Part shown: in pieces, positions 39,405 to 48,287 of the stretch | Numbering within the stretch: position 1 is the first letter of the stretch | Layout: the number at the start of each line of letters is the position of its first letter | Source of the DNA: Streptomyces roseolus | GTDB lineage: Bacteria > Actinomycetota > Actinomycetes > Streptomycetales > Streptomycetaceae | Length of the DNA stretch: 64,000 bases | NCBI RefSeq assembly: GCF_014649855.1 | Contig: NZ_BMTV01000002.1 | Coordinates: forward strand, 238,550-302,549 | Reading direction: 5' to 3' | Program-made: the position numbers and the translations under genes | The notes under the pieces: model-generated | What the model was told of the DNA's origin: nothing | Database searches by the model: none | Seen by the model: the letters and a program-made list of their open reading frames with translations, nothing else

Positions 39405-40135
39405 TAGGGCACCGCCACACGACGAACGGCGCGCACTTCGCCTTCACCGACCGGTGGGGCGGGGTGAGCGCCGTTCCGTACGAGGAGCTCAACCTCGGCG
39501 GCGCCGTCGGCGACGACCCGGAGGCCGTCCGGACCAACCGGGCCCGCGCCGCCGCCGGGCTCGGCCTCGACCCCGGCCTCGTCGTCTGGATGAACCAGGT
39601 CCACGGCGCCGACGTCGCCGTGGTCGACGGCCCCTGGGAACACGGCGAGGCCGTCCCCGCCGTCGACGCGATCGTCACCACCCGCCGCGGACTCGGCCTC
39701 GCCGTCCTCACCGCGGACTGCGTCCCGGTCCTCCTCGCCGACCCCGTCGCCGGGGTCGTCGCCGCCGCCCACGCCGGGCGGCCCGGCATGATCGCCGGAG
39801 TCGTTCCCGCCGCCGTCGCGGCGATGGAGCGACTCGGCGCCGAGCCCGGCCGGATCACCGCCCGCACCGGCCCCGCCGTCTGCGGACGCTGCTACGAGGT
39901 CCCCGAGGCGATGCGCGCCGAGGTCGCGGCCGTCGAACCCGACGCGTACGCGGAGACCTCCTGGGGCACCCCGGCCGTCGACGTCGCCGCCGGGGTCCGC
40001 GCCCAGCTCGCCCGGCTCGGGGTGACCGACGTCGAGGACGCCGGGGTCTGCACCCTGGAGTCCGGCGACCACTACTCGTACCGCCGCGACCGCACCACCG
40101 GGCGACTCGCGGGATATGTCTGGTTGGGCAGGTGA
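39401..40135 (+). CDS. pgeF: peptidoglycan editing factor / multicopper polyphenol oxidase family
   Basis: Protein of 244 aa of the YfiH/DUF152 family. Metal-ligand motifs: [31 protein letters not shown] and [12 protein letters not shown]. PgeF in E. coli removes misincorporated L-Ser from UDP-MurNAc; others show purine nucleoside phosphorylase or laccase activity. GTG start overlaps the ftsZ stop, so it is translationally coupled. Confidence 0.93.
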   Translation: MIGHRHTTNGAHFAFTDRWGGVSAVPYEELNLGGAVGDDPEAVRTNRARAAAGLGLDPGLVVWMNQVHGADVAVVDGPWEHGEAVPAVDAIVTTRRGLGLAVLTADCVPVLLADPVAGVVAAAHAGRPGMIAGVVPAAVAAMERLGAEPGRITARTGPAVCGRCYEVPEAMRAEVAAVEPDAYAETSWGTPAVDVAAGVRAQLARLGVTDVEDAGVCTLESGDHYSYRRDRTTGRLAGYVWLGR

Positions 40136-40140
40136 GGGGA

Positions 40141-40860
40141 ATGACGGACCGCAAGGCCGAACTCGCGGAGAACCTGGCACGGGTGGAGGAGCGGATCGCC
40201 GCCGCCTGCGCCGCCGCCGGCCGCCCCCGTGACGAGGTCACCCTGATCGTCGTCACCAAGACCTACCCCGCGAGCGACGTGCGGATCCTGCACGGACTCG
40301 GGGTGCGCCACGTGGCGGAGAACCGCGACCAGGACGCCGCCCCCAAGGCGGCCGCCTGCGCCGACCTCGATCTCAGCTGGCACTTCGTCGGCCAGTTGCA
40401 GACCAACAAGGTCAGATCCGTGGTGGGTTATGCCGATGTGGTGCAGTCCGTCGACCGGATCAAGCTCGTCTCCTCGCTCTCCGCGGCGGCGGAGAGAGCC
40501 GGGCGGGAGCTCGGCTGCCTGATCCAGGTCGCCCTCGACGCCGAGGCCGGCGGGCGGGGCGATCGCGGCGGCGTCTCGCCCGACGGGATCGAGGAATTGG
40601 CAGCCGCCCTCGACGGGGCCCCCGGGCTGCGGCTCGCCGGGCTCATGACGGTCGCCCCGCTCGTCGGGGAGTACGCCGGGCGGCAACGGGCCGCCTTCGA
40701 CCGGCTGATGGATTTGTCGACTGCCCTGCGCGCGACCCGTCCGGCTGCGAACATGGTCTCAGCGGGAATGAGCGCGGACCTCGAGGACGCCATCGCCGCC
40801 GGGGCGACACATGTACGCGTCGGTACGGCGGTACTCGGAGTCCGCCCGAAGCTCGGGTAA
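40141..40860 (+). CDS. YggS/PROSC-family PLP-binding protein
   Basis: Protein of 239 aa with the alanine-racemase-like TIM barrel. The PLP lysine lies in IVVTKTYP (about residue 40). HVAENRDQDA, WHFVGQLQTNK, VQSVDRIKL and SAGMSADLEDAIAAGATHVR are diagnostic. These proteins keep PLP and amino-acid pools balanced and are not racemases. ATG at 40141, 5 bp after pgeF. Confidence 0.95.
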   Translation: MTDRKAELAENLARVEERIAAACAAAGRPRDEVTLIVVTKTYPASDVRILHGLGVRHVAENRDQDAAPKAAACADLDLSWHFVGQLQTNKVRSVVGYADVVQSVDRIKLVSSLSAAAERAGRELGCLIQVALDAEAGGRGDRGGVSPDGIEELAAALDGAPGLRLAGLMTVAPLVGEYAGRQRAAFDRLMDLSTALRATRPAANMVSAGMSADLEDAIAAGATHVRVGTAVLGVRPKLG

Positions 40861-40982
40861 CGTCGCGAAGCAGGTCGGACCACAGCAGAAAATATGGTCA
40901 TTCCGTGAACGGCGGAGTGGCCACGTGGATCGCGAGCACTTGGTGACGAGGCCGATCCACCACAGAGCGGAGGAATCGGAGC

Positions 40983-41603
40983 ATGGCCGGCGCGATGCGC
41001 AAGATGGCGGTCTACCTCGGTCTCGTGGAGGACGATGGGTACGACGGCCGGGGCTTCGACCCCGACGACGACTTCGAACCCGAGCTGGAGCCCGAGCCCG
41101 AGAGGGAGCGGCGCCACACCCCCCCGCGCCAGATCGAGCGTGAGGAACCCGTGCGTGTGGTGGCCCCTCCGGCCCCCCGGGAACCGGTCGCCCACTCTGC
41201 CCCGGTACTCGCCGAAAGTGGACGTCCGGCCCGAATTGCCCCCGTGGCATCCATCACACCCGAACGCCCGAACCTGGAGAAGAACGCACCGGTGATCATG
41301 CCCAAGGTCGTGTCCGAGCGGGAGCCCTACCGCATCACCACGCTCCACCCCCGGACCTACAACGAGGCCCGTACCATCGGGGAACACTTCCGTGAGGGCA
41401 CCCCGGTGATCATGAACCTCACGGAGATGGACGACACCGACGCGAAGCGACTTGTCGACTTTGCCGCCGGACTCGTCTTCGGGCTCCATGGCAGCATTGA
41501 GCGCGTGACGCAGAAGGTGTTCCTGTTGTCGCCTGCTAACGTCGATGTCACGGCGGAGGACAAGGCCCGGATCGCAGAGGGCGGATTCTTCAACCAGAGC
41601 TGA
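40983..41603 (+). CDS. sepF: cell division protein SepF
   Basis: Z-ring membrane tether of 206 aa. The N-terminal [13 protein letters not shown] forms the amphipathic membrane-binding helix, an acidic/Pro-rich linker follows (about 20-100), and the C-terminal DUF552 domain ([38 protein letters not shown]) polymerises and binds the FtsZ tail. ATG preceded by GCGGAGGAAT. Own promoter possible in the 122-bp gap after the yggS-like gene. Confidence 0.95.
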   Translation: MAGAMRKMAVYLGLVEDDGYDGRGFDPDDDFEPELEPEPERERRHTPPRQIEREEPVRVVAPPAPREPVAHSAPVLAESGRPARIAPVASITPERPNLEKNAPVIMPKVVSEREPYRITTLHPRTYNEARTIGEHFREGTPVIMNLTEMDDTDAKRLVDFAAGLVFGLHGSIERVTQKVFLLSPANVDVTAEDKARIAEGGFFNQS

Positions 41604-41684
41604 GAAACGAGACCGGACGGACCGGCCGCGAGGGCGGTCGGAGCAAGCTGAGCACACGAGAGCCAGGGGAGAGGGAACCGCGGG

Positions 41685-41975
41685 ATGGGCGTCGCACTAC
41701 AGGTGGTCTACATCGCGCTGATGTGCTTCCTCGTCTTCCTGATCTTCCGGCTGGTCATGGACTACGTCTTCCAGTTCGCCCGTTCATGGGAACCCGGCAA
41801 GGCGATGGTGGTCGTTCTGGAGGCCACCTACACTGTCACCGATCCACCGCTCAAGCTTCTGCGGCGGCTCATCCCGCCGCTTCGTCTCGGGGGCGTGGCA
41901 CTCGACCTGTCCTTCTTCGTTCTGATGATCATCGTCTACATCCTCATCTCCGTCGTGAACTCCCTCGCGAGGTGA
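41685..41975 (+). CDS. YggT-family membrane protein
   Basis: Protein of 96 aa with two hydrophobic segments ([20 protein letters not shown] and [19 protein letters not shown]) bracketing the conserved loop [20 protein letters not shown]. This YggT/YlmG family sits between sepF and divIVA in most Gram-positive genomes. It probably helps envelope organisation; biochemical role unproven. Confidence 0.93.
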   Translation: MGVALQVVYIALMCFLVFLIFRLVMDYVFQFARSWEPGKAMVVVLEATYTVTDPPLKLLRRLIPPLRLGGVALDLSFFVLMIIVYILISVVNSLAR

Positions 41976-42030
41976 GTGTGGACGATACGGTCCTGCCGAC
42001 TGCCGACGACTACGTAGAGGTGAAGAAGAG

Positions 42031-43098
42031 ATGCCGCTGACTCCTGAGGACGTGCGGAACAAGCAGTTCACGACCGTCCGCCTGCGAGAAGGCTATGACG
42101 AGGACGAGGTCGACGCCTTTCTCGACGAGGTCGAGGCCGAGCTGACCCGCCTGCTCCGCGAGAACGAGGACCTGCGCGCCAAGCTGGCCGCGGCCACGCG
42201 CGCGGCCGCGCAGAACCAGCAGCAGGCCATGCGCAAGCCCCCGGAGCCGCAGGACCGTCCCGTCGGACCCGGCGCCCCGGTGCCCGCCGCCATATCCGGT
42301 CCGCCGGTCCAGCAGCAGCCGCCGCAGATGGGCCCGCCGCAGCTGCCTTCCGGTGCTCCTCAGCTTCCCGCCGGCCCCATGCAGGGCGGACCCATGGGTC
42401 CGGGCCCGATGCAGGGCGGTCCGATGGGTCCCGGCCCGATGCAGGGCGGCCCCATGGGTCACCCGCAGCAGCAGATGCAGCCGCAGCCTCCGCAGCAGCC
42501 CGGTGGCGACAGCGCCGCGCGTGTCCTCTCGCTGGCCCAGCAGACCGCCGACCAGGCGATCGCCGAGGCCCGCTCCGAGGCGAACAAGATCGTCGGCGAG
42601 GCGCGCTCCCGCGCCGAGGGCCTGGAGCGGGACGCCCGCGCCAAGGCGGACGCTCTTGAGCGGGACGCGCAGGAGAAGCACCGCGTCGCGATGGGCTCCC
42701 TGGAGTCCGCCCGCGCCACGCTGGAGCGCAAGGTCGAGGACCTGCGGGGCTTCGAGCGCGAGTACCGGACCCGCCTGAAGTCCTACCTGGAGTCCCAGCT
42801 GCGTCAGCTGGAGACCCAGGCGGACGACTCGCTGGCTCCGCCGCGGACCCCGGCGACGGCCTCGCTGCCGCCGGCCCCGTCCATGGCCTCGGCCGGTGCG
42901 GGCGCGCCCTCCTACGGCGGCAACGGCCCGATGGGCGGCGGTCCGTCCATGGGCGGGGGCCCGTCCTACGGCGGCCAGCAGCAGATGTCCCCGGCGATGA
43001 CCCAGCCGATGGCTCCGGTCCGCCCGCAGGCGCCGCAGCCGATGCAGCAGGCGCCGGCGCCGATGCGGGGCTTCCTGATCGACGAGGACGACAACTGA
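42031..43098 (+). CDS. divIVA: polar growth protein DivIVA
   Basis: Coiled-coil tip-growth determinant of 355 aa. N-terminal [20 protein letters not shown] plus [12 protein letters not shown] is the membrane-curvature-binding DivIVA domain. A first coiled coil follows, then a Pro/Gly/Gln/Met-rich linker (about 70-160) and a long second coiled coil ([20 protein letters not shown] onward). The C-terminus is again Gly/Pro/Met-rich. Essential for hyphal tip growth in Streptomyces and phosphorylated by the kinase AfsK. Confidence 0.95.
   Translation: MPLTPEDVRNKQFTTVRLREGYDEDEVDAFLDEVEAELTRLLRENEDLRAKLAAATRAAAQNQQQAMRKPPEPQDRPVGPGAPVPAAISGPPVQQQPPQMGPPQLPSGAPQLPAGPMQGGPMGPGPMQGGPMGPGPMQGGPMGHPQQQMQPQPPQQPGGDSAARVLSLAQQTADQAIAEARSEANKIVGEARSRAEGLERDARAKADALERDAQEKHRVAMGSLESARATLERKVEDLRGFEREYRTRLKSYLESQLRQLETQADDSLAPPRTPATASLPPAPSMASAGAGAPSYGGNGPMGGGPSMGGGPSYGGQQQMSPAMTQPMAPVRPQAPQPMQQAPAPMRGFLIDEDDN
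42379..42462 (+). repeat. 30-bp tandem repeat inside divIVA
   Basis: Units beginning at 42379, 42409 and 42439, each coding [10 protein letters not shown] (the last partial, MQGGPMGH). Units differ at silent positions. It lies in the linker between coiled coils and should vary in copy number between strains. Confidence 0.8.
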
Positions 43099-43140
43099 GG
43101 CGGCGCCTGAACGTGCGTTGAGCACGTAGCCGTCGGCAGC

Positions 43141-43183
43141 CGAAGGGCCAGGACCTGGATCACTCCAGGCACCTGGCCCTTCG
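43141..43183 (+). terminator. divIVA terminator hairpin
   Basis: Perfect 12-bp arms CGAAGGGCCAGG (43141-43152) and CCTGGCCCTTCG (43172-43183), with an inner CCTGG/CCAGG pair. Located 43 bp after the divIVA stop; no U-tract, as is usual in Streptomyces. Confidence 0.85.
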
Positions 43184-43346
43184 CCGTGCCTGCGAGCCGC
43201 GCCCGCCGTCCCCTGCGGGCCTGCGCCCGCTGTCCCTGTGGGCAGGCGTCCCGTTGCCGGGCCAGGGCTTCCCGCACCTGCTGTGCGGCGCCGTACGGGT
43301 GCGGGTCCAGGCACAGGAGCGGAGGCACCCGCAGAGGGTGCCGTTT

Positions 43347-43430
43347 CGTTGTGCCCACCCTCCCCCGAGCTCTCGGCTTCGCTCGAGCAGGGGACCCCCA
43401 TCGCCCCGGCGGAACGTATGCCCACAACGG
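43347..43430. repeat. REP-like intergenic palindrome, copy 2
   Basis: Starts TCGTTGTGCCCACCCTCCCC, has a central CGAGC..CTTCG..CTCG hairpin followed by GGGGACCCCC, and ends GGAACGTATGCCCACAACGG (43411-43430). Outer CGTTGTG/CACAACG arms pair. Same architecture as the element at 20019-20093 in reverse orientation. Lies 47 bp past the ileS stop. Confidence 0.75.
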
Positions 43431-43476
43431 GGGAAGGGCCCCGCACCGGATGGGTGGGGGCCCTTCTTGGCAGGGG

Positions 43477-46400
43477 TTACGCCTTGTGGAGGTGGAAGGT
43501 GAGGGCGAGGGGCTCGTCCTCGAAGGCGGGGCCGTACGCCTCGGTGGGCTCGCCCTGGTCGTAGTCCGTCGCCAGGACCTCGTCCGCGATCAGACCCGCG
43601 TGGACCGTCAGCGCCTCCGCCGTCTCGGGAGACGTCGTCGTCCAGCGCAGCGCGATGCGGTCCGCGACGTCGAGGCCGCTGTTCTTGCGGGCCTCCTGGA
43701 TGAGGCGGATCGCGTCACGGGCGAGGCCCGCACGCCGCAGCTCGGGGGTGATCTCCAGGTCCAGGGCGACCGTCGCGCCGGAGTCGGAGGCGACCGACCA
43801 GCCCTCGCGCGGGGTCTCCGTGATGATGATCTCCTCCGGCGTGACGGTGATCGTCTCGCCGTTCACCTCCAGCGGCGCCTCGCCGTCCCGCAGCGCCAGC
43901 GCCAGTGCCGCCGCGTCGGCCGCGGCCACGGCCTTCGCCACGTCCTGGACGCCCTTGCCGAAGCGCTTGCCGAGGGCGCGGAAGTTGGCCTTGGCCGTGG
44001 TGTCGACCAGCGAGCCGCCGACCTCGGAGAGGGAGGCCAGGGAGGAGACGTTCAGCTCCTCCGTGATCTGGGCCTGGAGCTCGGGGGAGAGCGCCGCGAA
44101 GCCGTTCGCCGCGACGAGCGCGCGGGAGAGCGGCTGGCGGGTCTTCACGCCGGACTCGGCGCGGGTGGCGCGGCCCAGCTCGACCAGGCGGCGGACGAGC
44201 AGCATCTGCTCGGAGAGCGTGCCGTCGACGAGCGCCGCGTCGGCCTCCGGCCAGGTCGCGAGGTGGACCGACTCGGGGGCGTCCGGCGTCACCGGGACGA
44301 CGAGGTCCTGCCAGACCCGCTCCGTGATGAAGGGGGTGAGCGGGGCCATCAGGCGGGTGACGGTCTCGACGACGTCGTGCAGGGTCCGCAGGGCCGCCTT
44401 GTCGCCCTGCCAGAAGCGGCGGCGGGAGCGGCGCACGTACCAGTTGGACAGGTCGTCGACGAAGGCCGAGATCAGCTTGCCGGTGCGCTGGGTGTCGTAC
44501 GCCTCCATCGCCTCGGTCGTCTCGGCGACCAGCGTGTTCAGCTCGGAGAGCAGCCAGCGGTCGAGGACCGGGCGGTCGGCCGGCGCGGGGTCGGCCGCGG
44601 ACGGCGCCCAGCCGGACGTACGGGCGTACAGGGCCTGGAAGGCGACCGTGTTCCAGTAGGTGAGGAGCGTCTTGCGGACGACCTCCTGGATGGTGCCGTG
44701 GCCGACCCGGCGGGCCGCCCAGGGGGAGCCGCCGGCGGCCATGAACCAGCGCACGGCGTCGGCGCCGTGCTGGTCCATCAGCGGGATCGGCTGGAGGATG
44801 TTGCCGAGGTGCTTGGACATCTTGCGGCCGTCCTCGGCGAGGATGTGGCCGAGGCAGACCACGTTCTCGTACGAGGACTTGTCGAAGACGAGGGTGCCGA
44901 CGGCCATCAGGGTGTAGAACCAGCCGCGGGTCTGGTCGATGGCCTCGGAGATGAACTGCGCCGGGTAGCGGGACTCGAACAGTTCCTTGTTCCGGTACGG
45001 GTAGCCGTACTGGGCGAACGGCATGGAACCCGAGTCGTACCAGGCGTCGATGACCTCCGGCACGCGCGTGGCGGTCTTCGCGCAGCTGGGGCACGGGAAG
45101 GTGACCGCGTCGATGTACGGGCGGTGCGGGTCGAGGCCCGACTGGTCGGTGCCGGTCAGCTCGGTGAGCTCCGCGCGCGAGCCGACGCACGTCAGGTGGT
45201 CGTCCTCGCAGCGCCAGATCGGCAGCGGGGTGCCCCAGTAGCGGTTGCGGGAGAGGGCCCAGTCGACGTTGTTGGTGAGCCAGTCGCCGAAGCGGCCGTG
45301 CTTGACGGAGTCCGGGAACCAGTTGGTCTTCTCGTTCTCCTGGAGGAGCCGGTCCTTCACGGCGGTCGTACGGATGTACCAGGACGGCTGCGCGTAGTAG
45401 AGCAGGGCCGTGTGGCAGCGCCAGCAGTGCGGGTAGCTGTGCTCGTACGGGATGTGCCGGTAGAGCAGGCCGCGGGCGTCGAGGTCGGCGGTGAGCGCCT
45501 CGTCGGCCTTCTTGAAGAAGACGCCGCCGACCAGCGGCACGTCCTCCTCGAAGGTGCCGTCGGGGCGGACCGGGTTGACCACCGGGAGGTCGTAGGCCTT
45601 GCAGACCTTGAGGTCGTCCTCACCGAAGGCGGGGGACTGGTGGACGAGGCCGGTGCCGTCCTCGGTCGTCACGTACTCGGCGTTGACCACGTAGTGGGCC
45701 TCGGCCGGGAACTCGACGAGCTCGAAGGGGCGCTGGTAGGTCCAGCGCTCCATCTCGGCGCCGGTGAAGGACTCGCCGGTGGTGACCCAGCCCTCGCCGA
45801 GGGCCTTGTCGAGCAGCGGCTCGGCCACGACGATCTTCTCGTCGCCGTCCGTGGCGACCACGTAGGTGACCTCGGGGTGGGCGGCGACGGCCGTGTTGGA
45901 GACCAGCGTCCAGGGGGTCGTCGTCCAGACGAGCAGGGCGGCCTTGCCGGCGAGCGGGCCGGAGGTCAGCGGGAAGCGGACGTAGACCGAGGGGTCGACG
46001 ACGGTCTCGTAGCCCTGGGCCAGCTCGTGGTCGGAGAGACCGGTGCCGCAGCGGGGGCACCAGGGGGCGACGCGGTGGTCCTGGACGAGCAGGTCCTTGT
46101 CGAAGATCTGCTTGAGCGACCACCAGACCGACTCGATGTACGAGGGGTCCATGGTGCGGTAGGCGTCGTCGAGGTCGACCCAGTAGCCCATCCGGGTCGT
46201 CAGCTCGGCGAAGGCGTCGGTGTGGCGGGTCACCGACTCGCGGCACTTCGCGTTGAACTCCGCGATGCCGTACTCCTCGATGTCCTTCTTGCCGGAGAAG
46301 CCGAGCTCCTTCTCGACGGCGAGCTCGACCGGGAGGCCGTGGCAGTCCCAGCCGGCCTTGCGGGCCACGTGGTAGCCGCGCATGGTGCGGAAGCGCGGGA

Positions 46401-46614
46401 AGACGTCCTTGAAGACGCGGGCCTCGATGTGGTGGGCGCCCGGCATGCCGTTGGCGGTCGGCGGACCCTCGTAGAACACCCACTCGGGGCGGCCCTCGGA
46501 CTGCTCCAGGGTCTTCGCGAAGACCTTGTTCTCCTGCCAGAAGTCGAGCACGGCGTGCTCGAGCGCGGACAGGTCGACCTGGGCGGGCACCTGGCGGTAC
46601 TGCGGCGTGGTCAT
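43477..46614 (-). CDS. ileS: isoleucyl-tRNA synthetase (eukaryotic-like type)
   Basis: Class I aminoacyl-tRNA synthetase of 1045 aa. HIGH-type motif in PPTANGMPGAHHIEAR, the Trp/Cys-rich editing and zinc regions (APWCPRCGTGLSDHE), KMSKS equivalent as GRKMSKHLGN, and an anticodon-binding C-terminus. Length and motif wording match the eukaryote-like IleRS class (ileS2) that tends to resist mupirocin; that phenotype is inference. ATG at 46614 with GGAGGAGAG upstream. Preceded by a T-box leader. Confidence 0.96.
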   Translation of the reverse strand: MTTPQYRQVPAQVDLSALEHAVLDFWQENKVFAKTLEQSEGRPEWVFYEGPPTANGMPGAHHIEARVFKDVFPRFRTMRGYHVARKAGWDCHGLPVELAVEKELGFSGKKDIEEYGIAEFNAKCRESVTRHTDAFAELTTRMGYWVDLDDAYRTMDPSYIESVWWSLKQIFDKDLLVQDHRVAPWCPRCGTGLSDHELAQGYETVVDPSVYVRFPLTSGPLAGKAALLVWTTTPWTLVSNTAVAAHPEVTYVVATDGDEKIVVAEPLLDKALGEGWVTTGESFTGAEMERWTYQRPFELVEFPAEAHYVVNAEYVTTEDGTGLVHQSPAFGEDDLKVCKAYDLPVVNPVRPDGTFEEDVPLVGGVFFKKADEALTADLDARGLLYRHIPYEHSYPHCWRCHTALLYYAQPSWYIRTTAVKDRLLQENEKTNWFPDSVKHGRFGDWLTNNVDWALSRNRYWGTPLPIWRCEDDHLTCVGSRAELTELTGTDQSGLDPHRPYIDAVTFPCPSCAKTATRVPEVIDAWYDSGSMPFAQYGYPYRNKELFESRYPAQFISEAIDQTRGWFYTLMAVGTLVFDKSSYENVVCLGHILAEDGRKMSKHLGNILQPIPLMDQHGADAVRWFMAAGGSPWAARRVGHGTIQEVVRKTLLTYWNTVAFQALYARTSGWAPSAADPAPADRPVLDRWLLSELNTLVAETTEAMEAYDTQRTGKLISAFVDDLSNWYVRRSRRRFWQGDKAALRTLHDVVETVTRLMAPLTPFITERVWQDLVVPVTPDAPESVHLATWPEADAALVDGTLSEQMLLVRRLVELGRATRAESGVKTRQPLSRALVAANGFAALSPELQAQITEELNVSSLASLSEVGGSLVDTTAKANFRALGKRFGKGVQDVAKAVAAADAAALALALRDGEAPLEVNGETITVTPEEIIITETPREGWSVASDSGATVALDLEITPELRRAGLARDAIRLIQEARKNSGLDVADRIALRWTTTSPETAEALTVHAGLIADEVLATDYDQGEPTEAYGPAFEDEPLALTFHLHKA

Positions 46615-46901
46615 GCGGCGGACTCTCCTCCGGACGGACATGGCGTGCTTCCGTCGGAGGGACGAGAGCCGTGCTCCCGCGGTACCACCCTCCTTGGCCC
46701 CGGACGTGACCGTCCGAAGCCCCCTCATTGGGGTCGCGACACCGGGTCTAGTCACCGCGCTTCGTGGTGCGTGTCCACGCGGCTTTCTTCCGGCAGCTCC
46801 GGGGTGATGCTTCGCATCGGGCTCGCCCCCGGGCTCTCACCGTCCCCGGGTCGCTCATGGCTCGCGTACGACGCTACTGGTCCCCATCGACGCCTCTCGC
46901 T
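46615..46901 (-). promoter_or_regulatory. T-box riboswitch of ileS
   Basis: Minus-strand leader of about 290 nt with the canonical T-box bulge sequence GGAGGGTGGTACCGCGG (46693 down to 46677) that pairs with the NCCA end of uncharged tRNA. Further 5' are stem I-like helices, including GATGCGAAGCATC followed by ACC; ATC there would be the Ile specifier. The GGAGGAGAG ribosome site lies about 60 nt after the T-box, fitting the translational type known for actinobacterial ileS. A -10 TACACT at 46913-46908 sets the approximate 5' end. Confidence 0.88.
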
Positions 46902-47171
46902 GAGGCCAGTGTACGGGGCGCGGGGGCACCGGCCGACCGGATTCCCGGTGACCCGAATGGGCACACGGGGCGCGGCGGGTTCCGGGGGCCGCGCGGGGGA
47001 GCGGCGGGGCGGATAACCCGGCGGGGAGTTGGGCACCACTTCCCACGGGTCCGTGCCGGGGGCCGCGGGTGGGCGAAATGGGCGGCGTGCCCCGTTGCCG
47101 CGCGCCTTGGGCCGATTTATCGTCCCAGCACGATGCGCGAGCAAGATCACAAAATGTGAAGGGGTCGCGAC
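46902..47171. other. intergenic region between ileS leader and the traR/dksA-like gene
   Basis: Holds the ileS promoter (TACACT on the minus strand at 46913-46908) and, towards 47150, the promoter and ribosome site (GAAGGGG) of the H1-like gene. Otherwise GC-rich sequence without a gene. Confidence 0.5.
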
Positions 47172-48266
47172 ATGGTGGCGAAGAAGACCGCCGCGAAGCA
47201 GTCCCCGGCCGCCGCCGGGGACCCCGGGGACGCCGGTTCCCCGGGCGACCCCGAGGCCCCGGACGGCCAGGCCGGGAAGCGAAAGGCGGCGGCCCCGGCA
47301 CGCGGGGCGGCGAAACGCGCGCCAGAGGAGAGCGCTTCCGCGGGCGGGGCGCCGGAGCCACCGGCGGACGCGGCGCCTGCCGGTGCGGGGCCCGCCGCCG
47401 CTCCGACCGCCGAGAAGGCGCCCGCGAAGAAGCCGGCCGCGAGGAAAGCGACCGCGAAGGAAGCGGCCGCCACGAAGAAGGCGGCCACGAAGAAGGCGGC
47501 CACGAAGGAAGAGGCCGGGAAGAAGGTGGGCGGGAAGAAGGCCGTGGCCGGGAAGGCGGCCGTCACGAAGCCGGTGGCCGGGAAGGCCGCCGCGGAGAGG
47601 ACGGCCGATGCCGGGGTCGACGGCGCGAGGGCCCCGGCGAAGCGGGCCGTCGCCGGGGAGGCCGCGGCCGGGAGCGCCCCCGGGGAAGCCGGAGCGGGGG
47701 CGGCGGGGGCGGATGTGAACCCGCCCGGGAAGAAGTCCGTGAAGAAGACCGTCGGCCGGAAGGCCGCCGCGAAGAAGCAGCAGACAGGAGCCAGGACGGT
47801 GGCAGCGAAGAAGACCGCGGGTGGCGTCACGACCGCCGAGGACGAGGCGGCCGTGCCCCCGGCACGGACCGGCGAGCTCGCGGTGCGGCCCGGCGAGGAG
47901 CCGTGGACGCCGGAGGAGGTCGCCGAGGCCCGCAGCGAACTGCAGTCCGAGGTGCTGAGGCTGCGCAGCGAGCTGGCCCACTCCCAGGAGGAGCTGACCG
48001 GCCTGATGCGGGACTCCGGCGACGGGGCCGGCCACGACGAGGCGGACACCGGCACCAAGAACATCACCCGCGAGCACGAGCTCGCCCTGGCGGCGAACGC
48101 GCGGGAGATGCTGGAGCAGACCGAGCACGCCCTGGAGCGGCTCGACGCGGGCACGTACGGCCTCTGCGAGGTCTGCGGCAAGCCCATCGGCAAGGCGAGG
48201 ATGCAGGCCTTCCCCCGTGCCACCCTCTGCGTGGAGGACAAGCAGAAGCAGGAGCGGCGCGGCTAG
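47172..48266 (+). CDS. histone-H1-like/TraR-DksA zinc-finger fusion protein
   Basis: Protein of 364 aa. Residues 1 to about 215 form a low-complexity Lys/Ala/Pro tail with AAKKAATKK and GKKAV repeats like bacterial H1-type histones, likely DNA-binding. A coiled coil follows (ELQSEVLRLRSELAHSQEEL), then a TraR/DksA zinc finger, CEVCGKPIGKARMQAFPRAT, and LCVED. Three zinc Cys are present (332, 335, 353), but the fourth position is Asp356. The stop codon TAG lies at the edge of an IS insertion. Possible RNA-polymerase or nucleoid effector; target unknown. Confidence 0.88.
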   Translation: MVAKKTAAKQSPAAAGDPGDAGSPGDPEAPDGQAGKRKAAAPARGAAKRAPEESASAGGAPEPPADAAPAGAGPAAAPTAEKAPAKKPAARKATAKEAAATKKAATKKAATKEEAGKKVGGKKAVAGKAAVTKPVAGKAAAERTADAGVDGARAPAKRAVAGEAAAGSAPGEAGAGAAGADVNPPGKKSVKKTVGRKAAAKKQQTGARTVAAKKTAGGVTTAEDEAAVPPARTGELAVRPGEEPWTPEEVAEARSELQSEVLRLRSELAHSQEELTGLMRDSGDGAGHDEADTGTKNITREHELALAANAREMLEQTEHALERLDAGTYGLCEVCGKPIGKARMQAFPRATLCVEDKQKQERRG

Positions 48267-48287
48267 GGCCTGTTTCAGAAGTGATCT

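Larger units (their letters stand above)
43099..43476. other. 378-bp region between convergent divIVA and ileS
   Basis: Holds the divIVA terminator (43141-43183) and the second REP-like palindrome (43347-43430). The remainder is GC-rich with scattered short palindromes. A minus-strand frame (42966-43427) has fair codon bias but overlaps divIVA, has no ribosome site or known homologue, and is not called. Confidence 0.5.

Noticed and set aside
42966..43427. Minus-strand frame with fair codon bias between divIVA and ileS
   Set aside because: Overlaps divIVA and its terminator, starts inside the REP-like element, no ribosome site and no recognised homologue.
43186..47016. Plus-strand open frame of 1276 codons
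   Set aside because: Antisense shadow of ileS and its T-box leader.
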